Below are positions 16,806 to 24,097 of a stretch of DNA of 64,000 bases, in pieces (the stretch's first letter is position 1; every line of letters begins with the position of its first letter). Made by a program: the position numbers and the translations under genes. Below the pieces are notes generated by a model that saw only the letters and a program-made list of their open reading frames with translations, had not been told where the DNA came from and searched no databases. The stretch comes from an uncultured Sphingomonadaceae bacterium (lineage in GTDB: Bacteria; Pseudomonadota; Alphaproteobacteria; Sphingomonadales; Sphingomonadaceae), in contig CANMGU010000002.1 of assembly GCA_947497455.1 (NCBI GenBank), positions 198,501-262,500 on the forward strand, given 5' to 3'.

Positions 16806-17939
16806 CTAGAGACATTCATAATTTAGTTGATAATCCAGTAGAGGAGTGCGTGGTGGACTTATTGTGCTATCCTCAGGGGTAATGATAATCGGATTTGGCT
16901 CGGTTTCTTGCGGCATTATTCCGCGCAACTCATTGATTTCATTCTGACGTTTTTGCAGATAGAATGCTCGCGTCGCAGTGTAGAAATCGCCGCTCTCTTC
17001 TCGCAACTTGACCAGTTGTTGATCATATTCCGCCCGGCTATCGAGTGAACTGATTATGCTACCCGGCAATGTATAGGTAAGTTGGTTGAACGGCTTGCCG
17101 ACAGAAAATGGCAAAACAAGTAAATCAAGGCCGCCGCCAAAAACATCGCGAAGGGTAGTAGGCCCGACCAAAGGCAGAAACAAAAACGGTCCGGGCTTTA
17201 CGCCATAATAGCCTAGGGTATTCGCGAATCCATTTGAGCGGTTTGGTAGATTGAAAGGAGGTCTTTTCGCAACATCAATCAAACCGCCGATACCGACTGT
17301 TGTATTGAGTGCAAAACGACCAAGTGTTTCGACGGCCTTGCCCGGTTTAAGTTGCAATAAGTAGTTCAGGAAGACGACCGGCTCGCCAAGGTTGCTGATA
17401 AAATTGCGCAAGCCATCTCGAACCGGTTCCGGAATGGTTTCTTTATAATGGAGAGCTACAGGGCCAACTATAGCTTCATCAACACCCTGAATGACTTCGA
17501 AAGAATCTACATTCAATTCCTGCAAGGGGTCGATTTTGGGAGCGCGCGGTCGGGCGGTCACAATGATAGTATTAGAATCATCTTGTTCGGCTTCAGTTTG
17601 TCCTACATCCTGAGGAGCTGTCAAATTGGTCGGATCAATTGTCGACTGGGGCTCAAAGGCTGCTGTTGATGCGGGTGAGGCTAACTGAGTTGGTGCGTCC
17701 GATCTTGATGACAAGATTGGGGGTGATGAAATATCAGACAATTGCTCTTTTGCATCAATTGCGTTCAAAGGAGTCCATACATCATAAATTGTGATTGTGG
17801 CCGGTGATGCCAGCAATGGATTGTTTTGATAAACTGAAGATGGGGCATCCGATTCCAGAACAATTCCGCTTGGGTTACAATCCAAGTCTGGTGGCGAACT
17901 GGCCAAAACCAATGCTAGATTTAGCGCCGATAAACTCAA
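16806..17939 (-). CDS. mlaA: MlaA (VacJ)-family outer-membrane lipid-asymmetry protein
   Basis: 377 residues. Residues 125-340 are the MlaA domain, recognised from LGEPVVFLNYLLQ, GRFALNTTVGIGGLID and the GYYGVKPGPFLFLPLVGP stretch. MlaA forms a donut in the outer membrane that takes phospholipid from the outer leaflet towards MCE carriers. Odd points: no lipobox is visible after the N-terminal hydrophobic stretch, and a 90-residue polar, low-complexity linker precedes the domain. It is separated from the Mla transporter operon and transcribed the other way, but shares the promoter type (P5). Confidence 0.88.
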   Translation of the reverse strand: MSLSALNLALVLASSPPDLDCNPSGIVLESDAPSSVYQNNPLLASPATITIYDVWTPLNAIDAKEQLSDISSPPILSSRSDAPTQLASPASTAAFEPQSTIDPTNLTAPQDVGQTEAEQDDSNTIIVTARPRAPKIDPLQELNVDSFEVIQGVDEAIVGPVALHYKETIPEPVRDGLRNFISNLGEPVVFLNYLLQLKPGKAVETLGRFALNTTVGIGGLIDVAKRPPFNLPNRSNGFANTLGYYGVKPGPFLFLPLVGPTTLRDVFGGGLDLLVLPFSVGKPFNQLTYTLPGSIISSLDSRAEYDQQLVKLREESGDFYTATRAFYLQKRQNEINELRGIMPQETEPNPIIITPEDSTISPPRTPLLDYQLNYECL

Positions 17940-18061
17940 TTTCTATCCTTTTTTCAACCGCCGCTATTCGATAGTTGTTCGCCTGATCTAGAGGTGCGCC
18001 CGTATTTTCCGTAGTCCAGAATCTAGGCGTCGAACTCTAGAAAAAGGGTTTTGCTTACTAT

Positions 18062-18090
18062 TGGATGCTGGTGTGCTGCAATTGGTTACA
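18062..18090 (-). promoter_or_regulatory. ECF-type promoter P5 (mlaA)
   Basis: On the minus strand: TGTAAC (18090-18085), 17 nt, CATCCA (18067-18062), then AT. It points at mlaA, 123 nt downstream. The apparent ATG of the rightward YHS reading frame (18065) lies inside this -10 element. Confidence 0.78.
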
Positions 18091-18466
18091 AATTTTATTA
18101 TCAGGAAGGCATGGTGTCGATGCGGTTGCATTCATTCAAACCGGCAACAGAATTGAAGGCTCGGCAAGATATTCAGCAGTTCGCGATGGCGTCGCTTACT
18201 ATTTTTCCAACCAACCAAATCTAGACCAGTTTAATGGCAATCCAAGCCAGTTTCTGCCTCAAAATGACGATTTTTGCACGTTCGATGTATCGGTTGGAAA
18301 AAAGTTTGATGGCGATCCCCGTTGGGCAGATGTACGCAACGGAAGGCTTTATGTATTCTTGAGCGAAGACATTTTTAATGCTTATCTCAAAGACCCTGAC
18401 GGGGCGATCAAAAAGGCTGAAACCAATTGGCGGAAAATTCGCAGTACAGCGGCCACTAAACTCTAG
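18065..18466 (+). pseudogene. YHS-domain protein fragment, probably 5'-truncated
   Basis: The frame encodes a YHS-type domain: GVDAVAF, then GVAYYFSNQPNLDQFNGNPS, a cysteine segment and GRLYVFLSEDIF. Complete proteins of this kind are exported and start with a signal peptide. Here the first 16 residues (MLVCCNWLQILLSGRH) look unrelated, and the ATG falls inside promoter P5. The usual GGYCA core is changed to DDFCT. I read it as a decayed or truncated copy; a short expressed protein remains possible. Confidence 0.5.
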
Positions 18467-18548
18467 GATCCAACTTTCGGTTAGCGGCTCGCCGCGAACC
18501 CGAAGCTTCCACCCAAAAGACGAGCTGCTAGTTCCTGGATCAACGTTT

Positions 18549-18606
18549 CATCAAAACGTTCCCAATGTCCGTTTTCGCGCCCAAAGAGGTCAGAACCGGA
18601 CAGTCC
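18549..18606. repeat. Degenerate palindromic sequence beside the TGTCCGC repeat
   Basis: Contains AACGTTT/AAACGTT in inverted order and a decayed TGTCCGTTTTCG...CCGGACA pair. It looks like an eroded copy of the palindrome at 18645-18691. The gene-free stretch 18467-18687 shows only these repeats. Confidence 0.4.
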
Positions 18607-18644
18607 GAATTCGGCCCAGTTGCTGTCGTTAAAAACAACCTAAG

Positions 18645-18691
18645 CTAGTGTCCGCTTTCGGGATGTTGCGGACATCCCCTTTGGGCACTAG
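18645..18691. repeat. TGTCCGC palindromic repeat, copy 1
   Basis: Ends in CTAGTG and CACTAG as inverted termini, with TGTCCGC...GCGGACA inside. It shares its core with copies at 19337-19368 and 20568-20597. Such TGTCCGC elements are frequent between genes in alphaproteobacterial genomes. Confidence 0.7.
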
Positions 18692-19278
18692 GTCTTTTGC
18701 TTTGCGACAGAATGTACGGAGAATATTCTGTAGATACCCTGCGAGCAGCCTTGAAAGCTACCATCTTCTGTGGCCCTGATTGCCGAAGCCAGATCGTCGA
18801 ATAAGCAGTGTTCGTTTACGAGAAGCTCCTTCGCCATGGAATTGCATGAGAGAGGAGAGCAAAACAGATAGTCCTCGCCATTGACAACATCGTAACCCAA
18901 TAATTCAAGCCTTGCGCTTGCTATCGGCTCTTCCACATTTGTCTCAACACCTGCAGAAGGCAAAGGTGATACTGGTCGCCATGATGTTTTTTTGAACTCG
19001 CGGCCATCAGAATCCAATTCCTGTTCATAGGCTTCGTAGTAAAACAAACGTGCTTCACTCAAATCGACTTGATTCTTTTTATTCAACTCGATGAGCACTT
19101 GCTCACTGTTTGCAAAGCCAAATCCATTATGCTTCCACCCGTCATCGGGGGAGATGGTGTTTTCACTTACACAGGATGAAGCACTACAAACTTCGAGGAC
19201 GTGATCAAGTCCAGGTTTCAGCCAGTTAGGTGTTTGCTCAACGTTTTTATAAAGATAGCCAGCTGAGATCATAGGCAT
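18688..19278 (-). CDS. Uncharacterised protein, cysteine-containing
   Basis: 196 residues if started at the ATG at 19278; the frame is open to 19365, but its first codons come from the TGTCCGC palindrome, so the true start is uncertain. The protein is acidic, without signal peptide or membrane span, and has two short cysteine pairs (CSASSC and CSPLSC) in what look like two similar halves. I do not recognise it. Palindromic repeats border it at both ends, which suggests insertion as a cassette or an old rearrangement. Confidence 0.5.
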   Translation of the reverse strand: MPMISAGYLYKNVEQTPNWLKPGLDHVLEVCSASSCVSENTISPDDGWKHNGFGFANSEQVLIELNKKNQVDLSEARLFYYEAYEQELDSDGREFKKTSWRPVSPLPSAGVETNVEEPIASARLELLGYDVVNGEDYLFCSPLSCNSMAKELLVNEHCLFDDLASAIRATEDGSFQGCSQGIYRIFSVHSVAKQKT

Positions 19279-19336
19279 TTGGTATAGCGAAACTTCGCAA
19301 TCGACAATCTCAAAAGCGAATAAGTTTCTATCGCTA

Positions 19337-19368
19337 ATGTCCGCTTTGGGCGCAAAAGCGGACACTAG
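19337..19368. repeat. TGTCCGC palindromic repeat, copy 2
   Basis: TGTCCGCTTT (19339-19348) and AAAGCGGACA (19356-19365) form a perfect 10-bp stem around a 7-nt loop, ending in CTAG. It overlaps the 5' end of the unknown gene at 18688-19278. Confidence 0.75.
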
Positions 19369-19377
19369 GCGGGACTG

Positions 19378-20439
19378 TTAGCCAGTTACCTCAAGCACCA
19401 TATTGGTCGGCGTTTCCGTTGCACGACTGACATTCGCAAAACCGGCTTGATTGAGCACTTCAGTCAGCCGCTTCTGACCCGCCTGTGCACCCAAACCTAG
19501 GCCCACTTCCTGCGCTACCGATGTTGGAGTACAAATCGTGGTTGAGAAAGCATAGAAAATTTGACCCAGTGGATGCAGGTTTTCACTCATGCTGTCTCCT
19601 GCGAGCGGTTCGACGAGCATGAAAGTGCCATCCGGCCGCAGCGCTTTTTTGATATGTGACGCGGCCCCAACCGGGTCTCCCATGTCATGCAGTGCATCAA
19701 AAATACATGCGAAGTCGAAATCATCACCTTCAAAGTCTTGAGCCCGGGCAACCTGGAACTCCACGTTGCTGACGCCTGCTTTTTTGGCCTTGGCTTTTGC
19801 TTCCTCGATAGACGGTCCATGAAAATCAATTCCGACAATTGTCGAATTTGGATAGGCTTCCGCCATCAATATTGTGGATGATCCATGTCCGCAGGCAATG
19901 TCCGCAACCTTTGCTCCAGCCTTGAGCTTTTCTTCAACCCCGCCGAGCGATGGTATCCAATTGTCGATCAGGTTTGCAGCATAGCCGGGGCGGAAGAAGC
20001 GATCTGTGCCGCAGAAACAACACTCACTATGATCACCCCATGGCCGTCCTTCACCCGACTTGAAAGTCTCGACTGCTTTGGCTTGTGTTTCATATTGCGA
20101 AACCACGGATTGGAAAAACCCTTGCATACAGGCTGGCTGTCCTTCTCTCGCAAAAATAAGGGCTTGTTCTTCCGACAATGAAAACCGGTCTTCATCAGCA
20201 TGATAAGTGACATAACCGGCCGCAGCATTTGAGCCCAACCATTGCGATAGATATTTTGAATTGAGTCCGGTTTTCGCAGCGAGTTCATCCACGGTCAACG
20301 CGCCTGCGCCATCCATAATATCGTATACCCCGGCCTGATCGCCGATATAGGACATAAAAAGGCTCATAGCTCCGGCTACATCACCGATTACTTTTCCGGC
20401 TAGTGCTTCTAATTCGGCTTCGTTCACTTGCTCCGTCAT
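19378..20439 (-). CDS. Class I SAM-dependent methyltransferase with N-terminal winged helix
   Basis: 353 residues. Residues 22-95 form a winged-helix dimerisation domain of the kind seen in Rv2258c-type methyltransferases. The SAM-binding motif I is ADIACGHGS at 179-187 with acidic Asp205 at the end of the next strand (IVGIDFHG). A cysteine trio (CCFCGTD, 140-146) between the domains is unusual. The methyl acceptor cannot be inferred. The gene stands alone between TGTCCGC repeats. Confidence 0.85.
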   Translation of the reverse strand: MTEQVNEAELEALAGKVIGDVAGAMSLFMSYIGDQAGVYDIMDGAGALTVDELAAKTGLNSKYLSQWLGSNAAAGYVTYHADEDRFSLSEEQALIFAREGQPACMQGFFQSVVSQYETQAKAVETFKSGEGRPWGDHSECCFCGTDRFFRPGYAANLIDNWIPSLGGVEEKLKAGAKVADIACGHGSSTILMAEAYPNSTIVGIDFHGPSIEEAKAKAKKAGVSNVEFQVARAQDFEGDDFDFACIFDALHDMGDPVGAASHIKKALRPDGTFMLVEPLAGDSMSENLHPLGQIFYAFSTTICTPTSVAQEVGLGLGAQAGQKRLTEVLNQAGFANVSRATETPTNMVLEVTG

Positions 20440-20567
20440 TTCGCTGTCTCCCGATCAGCGACCCTGCGAAGTGACTATCATGTTTGTCCGCAACCCGATA
20501 GCTAAGGTTTTCATGGTCGTGGTTTTGATCTTGTATTACCTGCAGCTGATTTAACATTGCTAAGTTT

Positions 20568-20597
20568 AGTGTCCGCTTTCGGGATATAGCGGACACT
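20568..20597. repeat. TGTCCGC palindromic repeat, copy 3
   Basis: AGTGTCCGCT (20568-20577) and AGCGGACACT (20588-20597) are perfect 10-bp inverted arms with a 10-nt loop. It lies directly after the 3' end of the next leftward gene and may work as a hairpin in its transcript. Confidence 0.75.
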
Positions 20598-20602
20598 CGT
20601 TG

Positions 20603-21238
20603 TCACTTTGAAAACCGATCTCGAAACATGCCCAGCCGGTTCATCATAAGCACCATTTCACCATGGCACTCTTCATCAAGCTCCCAATAGCGTTCCAGAT
20701 GCTTCTCATAGGTTCGCTGCCACATGCCTTTGGGGCGATATAAAGGGGATTCAACGCCGGTTGGGCTGCCCAGCTTCTTTTGCAGCCTGAACAGCCTCTC
20801 AAATGCTCTGTCGCGGTGGGCAACCCGCTGCGAATGATAGCCGAGCCGCCAAGCCTGTCTCGATGCAAAGCGGTCGCCACCATTGGGCTTATAAAGTTTG
20901 CCAACACGAATGCCCTTGTAGGGACAAGTCATCCACCAACGCTTTCCGCCATAATGCGGCTGGGTATAGGTAAGCCAAATGCATTGTTCTACGCTTTCGG
21001 TGTTTTCGCCAGAGCCGCGTGTATAACTTAAATCCAGCCGCGATAGTTCGGGATCAACCATATTGGCTTTGTAACTAATCGAACCGGCTGGGTTATCGCC
21101 GTAGCTCCAATGCAGGCTTCCCGAAATGATTAAGCCGGGAACCACGCGACGCGTTTTCACCATCCATGCAATATCAATGCGGAGGCTCATATCCGCCGTT
21201 GGTCGCCCGCCATGTCTCCCCGAGTTCCATCCGCCCAT
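20603..21238 (-). CDS. Island-type hypothetical protein with a degenerate zinc-ribbon-like segment
   Basis: 211 residues from ATG at 21238; GTG three codons earlier is possible. The N-terminus MGGWNSGRHGG is typical of a widespread uncharacterised family found in integrative elements. The middle part (CPYKGIRVGKLYKPNGG, then FASRQAWRLGYHSQR) sits where relatives, as I recall them, carry two CxxC pairs. Here only one cysteine of the four remains, so zinc binding is probably lost. The C-terminus is basic and helical. Function is unknown. Confidence 0.6.
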   Translation of the reverse strand: MGGWNSGRHGGRPTADMSLRIDIAWMVKTRRVVPGLIISGSLHWSYGDNPAGSISYKANMVDPELSRLDLSYTRGSGENTESVEQCIWLTYTQPHYGGKRWWMTCPYKGIRVGKLYKPNGGDRFASRQAWRLGYHSQRVAHRDRAFERLFRLQKKLGSPTGVESPLYRPKGMWQRTYEKHLERYWELDEECHGEMVLMMNRLGMFRDRFSK

Positions 21239-21482
21239 AAGTCGCACCCCGCCGTTAGATTTTCCTAAATCGATAGCAAACTTGGTGGCAAATGTGAATC
21301 AAGCAAAAGCGTTTAGTAACCACGGTTTCTTTCTTGATCTCGAATGATAAGCGATGATTTGCACTGTCGTCCGCGTTTTGCGGTTGGGAGATTCGACGCC
21401 CCCGTCAGTATTCAATTTATGGTGGTACATGCAAAAGTGATGTGATTAGAGTGGGCTTTACTAAATATTGGAGCACTCGAAA

Positions 21483-21929
21483 ATGCGATTAGTCAGTGTT
21501 AGCTTGGTCTTTGCCACAATCACTATTTCTGGATGCGGTCAACCTGAAAACGGCTCATCAATCCTCGAAGATTCTGGTTCAAAGGATGCAGCAGGATATT
21601 CCCGACACATGCTACCCAATGTAGAACTGTCTCCAGATGAGCAGGAAGCGCGATACGGAGCCTGTACCGCGATCTATGAACACTGGCAGGAAGCTGGGCT
21701 TTGGAAACATGGTGGAGCGAGGCCCGGAGTAGACCGGGAGCTGTGGGATAAATTGAGCGGGTTTAACAAACAGAAGATTTTAGACACCGCTGCTTGCCTG
21801 TCAACCGGTGGCCAAGTTGCGCCTGCTTCCGTGGAAGTTTTAGAGGCTGGCACGGCGATGGTTATATCGCGAGACGAGAACGAGAATCGTTGGATATATT
21901 TGAAACCTGTCCAGGCGCAGTCTGATTAG
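21483..21929 (+). CDS. Small predicted lipoprotein, unknown function
   Basis: 148 residues from ATG at 21483, preceded by GGAG at 8-nt spacing. A signal peptide with lipobox Ile15-Ser-Gly-Cys18 predicts an envelope lipoprotein. The mature part is acidic, with two further cysteines (GACTAIY and TAACLST) that could form a disulfide. It is the only rightward gene of this accessory stretch. The 235 nt before it hold nothing I recognise. Confidence 0.6.
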   Translation: MRLVSVSLVFATITISGCGQPENGSSILEDSGSKDAAGYSRHMLPNVELSPDEQEARYGACTAIYEHWQEAGLWKHGGARPGVDRELWDKLSGFNKQKILDTAACLSTGGQVAPASVEVLEAGTAMVISRDENENRWIYLKPVQAQSD

Positions 21930-21960
21930 TTCGATACGACAATCAGAACACCTATTCCCG

Positions 21961-22578
21961 TTACCCCCCAACCAAGTTCTGCGACCGGCCCCATCGCTTT
22001 CCCTTAATCCTGCCCCCATTGTTCCAGCGCGGCAAGCCTAATTCTGGTGCTGCCTCTTTGGATGCCCCTTTCAGCAAATACCCAGCCACCAGCTTGCCCA
22101 GATTTTCGCGATATATTTCCGGGGCGTTGCGATAGTCGCTGGCCCGTTGGCCGATGGTGTCAAACCTTGCTGCGCCCTTGCGGTATTTACCGCCAGTCAC
22201 TCTCAACAACCATCGACGCGTCATCGGCTGAACAAACTCCTGCAAGATCGGTTCGGGGATATGTAGCAGGATATGGACATGCTCCCCCTTGCTTCCATCG
22301 CCAAAGTCGTTTTCCCGTATCCAGAGATATGCAATTGGATGCCCCCGCTTGCGCGCCCAGTCTCTAGCGAGGCTATTAAACGCTGTAAGAACAGCCAAAC
22401 CATCGGCTGGAACAACGCCCAGTTTCTCCCAATGGATTGTCAGCATGCGATTGAACGGCATGTCCAACCCTAAGGATGCCCTAACGGTTTCCAGTATCTT
22501 CTCGCATTGCTCCAGCTTTATGGACTCCGAACACCTATCTTTTCGATTGCGCGCACCGCCCCAACTATCGCCGTTCAT
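21961..22578 (-). CDS. HUH-type replication initiator/relaxase-like protein
   Basis: 205 residues. The core shows the order expected of HUH nucleases: a strand ending LTIHWEK (46-52), the metal-binding HxH at His100-Val-His102 in GEHVHILLHIP, and Tyr167 in GYLLKG as candidate nucleophile (Y-x2-K pattern). The tail GGRIKGKRWGRSQNL is basic. Such proteins nick DNA to start rolling-circle replication or transfer. Its place in an integrase/AlpA element suggests a role in copying the element. The family call rests on motifs only. Confidence 0.55.
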   Translation of the reverse strand: MNGDSWGGARNRKDRCSESIKLEQCEKILETVRASLGLDMPFNRMLTIHWEKLGVVPADGLAVLTAFNSLARDWARKRGHPIAYLWIRENDFGDGSKGEHVHILLHIPEPILQEFVQPMTRRWLLRVTGGKYRKGAARFDTIGQRASDYRNAPEIYRENLGKLVAGYLLKGASKEAAPELGLPRWNNGGRIKGKRWGRSQNLVGG

Positions 22579-22741
22579 GAGAAAACCAGCCGCACTCTAA
22601 ACGCGCGGGTATAATAGCAACGACCATGCCAGTTTTCTCTAAAATAGAGAAAAATAGATAAACAGCGCAGATTGCCGAGGCTAACAAAAGCTAACATCTG
22701 AAATTGCTTTCCCAAGTTTCAAGTTTGATGATTTAAGCAAA

Positions 22742-22763
22742 GGGCGGCCTTCACCAGCCGCCC
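22742..22763 (-). terminator. Candidate hairpin after the PC4-like gene
   Basis: GGGCGGC and GCCGCCC pair perfectly around 8 nt, downstream of the gene ending at 22825 when read leftward. The uridine run after it is short (TTTG), so termination would be weak. Confidence 0.4.
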
Positions 22764-22824
22764 TGCTAACCGCCTGTATTAACAGGCAGGAGTCACGTCC
22801 CCAAACAACGCTATTCGAAGCGAT

Positions 22825-23079
22825 TTAAGCGCCGCTGGACTCGATCTCGGCCTTCGCTACCGTAATGGCATCGCCAAGCGCCCAGAGCCGTTCTGGGGGC
22901 ATCTGGAGTCCGTTGCGGATATGGTCGGGATTGGATGGATGCAATTGGCCATCCTTCGCTTTGTACCATGGCCAAATCGAAACTTTGTCGCGGCCTTGAT
23001 ACTCGCAAAGTTGCACCCGCCAAATATGCCCTCGGAATTGCTGTTCAAAAATGAACTCTTTGTCGACGGGAAAGGTCAT
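22825..23079 (-). CDS. Small PC4 (p15)-like DNA-binding protein
   Basis: 84 residues from ATG at 23079, chosen for the GGGAGAG just upstream and because the longer frame to 23265 overlaps the AlpA-like gene. Residues 10-70 follow the PC4/p15 coactivator pattern: beta strands (WRVQLCEYQGRDKVSIWPWY), a short linker, then a helix with MPPERLWAL. PC4-fold proteins bind single-stranded DNA and can act in transcription or replication. It fits beside the HUH protein of the element. Confidence 0.45.
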   Translation of the reverse strand: MTFPVDKEFIFEQQFRGHIWRVQLCEYQGRDKVSIWPWYKAKDGQLHPSNPDHIRNGLQMPPERLWALGDAITVAKAEIESSGA

Positions 23080-23212
23080 TTGATCTCTCCCAATAGATAC
23101 TTGCAACGACGGCAATTGGCCGTGTATTGTGAGACCATTCCAAATGTTGAGAGACTTGCGGAATACACGCTGCCGGACATTGCCGTGTCCGGTGGCGTTT
23201 CTTCTTGGTACA

Positions 23213-23401
23213 TCATGCGGCCTCTCCCCGATAAGTGGGAAGGCTGGCTGCCCATGCTTCTGCATCCTCTCGCCTTACGCGGCTAGCGGACCCCATTTTG
23301 AGCAAGATGATATTGCCCTTGTTCACTTGCCGGTAAAATTCACTCCGGCTTATCGAATAGCGTGCCAAAAAATCCGGCACCGTTATTAATTCTGGTGTCA
23401 T
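23213..23401 (-). CDS. AlpA/excisionase-type MerR-like regulator
   Basis: 62 residues, a single winged-helix domain: LITVPDFLARYSISRSEFYRQV, then VRREDAEAWAAS. This is the usual size and pattern of AlpA/Xis proteins, which bend DNA to direct excision or switch on the integrase. It lies in the same direction as the integrase, on the element side. The 117 nt upstream hold no gene. Confidence 0.7.
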   Translation of the reverse strand: MTPELITVPDFLARYSISRSEFYRQVNKGNIILLKMGSASRVRREDAEAWAASLPTYRGEAA

Positions 23402-23518
23402 TATCTATTCTCCTTTGCCCCAACCGCAGGACATTGCGACAACATGCAGAAATGCCGTTGCACAAATAGGGATATAGAAAAGATGATCGGTGCAAAAGAT
23501 AATGCGCGGCAAAAAGGC

Positions 23519-24097
23519 TCATCTGTCCACGCCTTTTTTTGCCAAAGAGTTGCGAACTAGACTTCGATAGTCACATTGATCGCCCAAACGACCAAGGATT
23601 TCGCTTGTTAAGTAGACCAGTGGTCCGTTCTTTTTAGCATTAACGTCTAACCCAGCATCATCAATAATTCTTGCCAGAGTGGCAACAAGTTGAGTCTTGA
23701 TTGTCTCCGGTCGACCTTTGCTCACAACAATTCTGGCATGTGCCCCTACTGCACCTGAGCAGAGAGCAGAAAGTTCGCGGCGGCAACTTTTGAGCCTCGC
23801 TCCGACGCCGACCGCTTGCATCTCTGAATCTAACTGAGAGCGACCTTCCGGCGACATGGTTTGGAGAGAGTAAATCAGTTGCCCCGCTAAGTTTGAAATT
23901 TGCTTGAGCGCGTCGCGATCTCCCTTTGGGTTGCTAACGCCTAATACTCCAACTAACTCGTAAGCATCAACAGCATCTTCGACCGCTTCAATGTCTATCG
24001 AAGGCAGTTGTCGAGATAGTGCATCCAAAAAACTTCTAGGCAATGGGCCGGATTTCCACACGGTTAGACCGTCTCCCAAACGTTCCCATCTATTCAT
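23519..24097 (-). CDS. Unknown protein coupled to the integrase
   Basis: 192 residues, soluble, mostly helical, with a basic C-terminus (LVRNSLAKKGVDR). It has no motif that I recognise. Its ATG overlaps the integrase stop by 4 nt (ATGA), so it is translated with the integrase. Such tight coupling suggests a recombination-directionality or element-maintenance role, but that is inference. Confidence 0.6.
   Translation of the reverse strand: MNRWERLGDGLTVWKSGPLPRSFLDALSRQLPSIDIEAVEDAVDAYELVGVLGVSNPKGDRDALKQISNLAGQLIYSLQTMSPEGRSQLDSEMQAVGVGARLKSCRRELSALCSGAVGAHARIVVSKGRPETIKTQLVATLARIIDDAGLDVNAKKNGPLVYLTSEILGRLGDQCDYRSLVRNSLAKKGVDR

Noticed and set aside
21380..21420. Possible left attachment copy of the tRNA-Ser 3' end (GGGAGATTCGACGCCCCC).
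   Set aside because: It shares only short pieces with the tRNA 3' end; spacing and sequence do not match over an att-length core. No better copy was found by eye.
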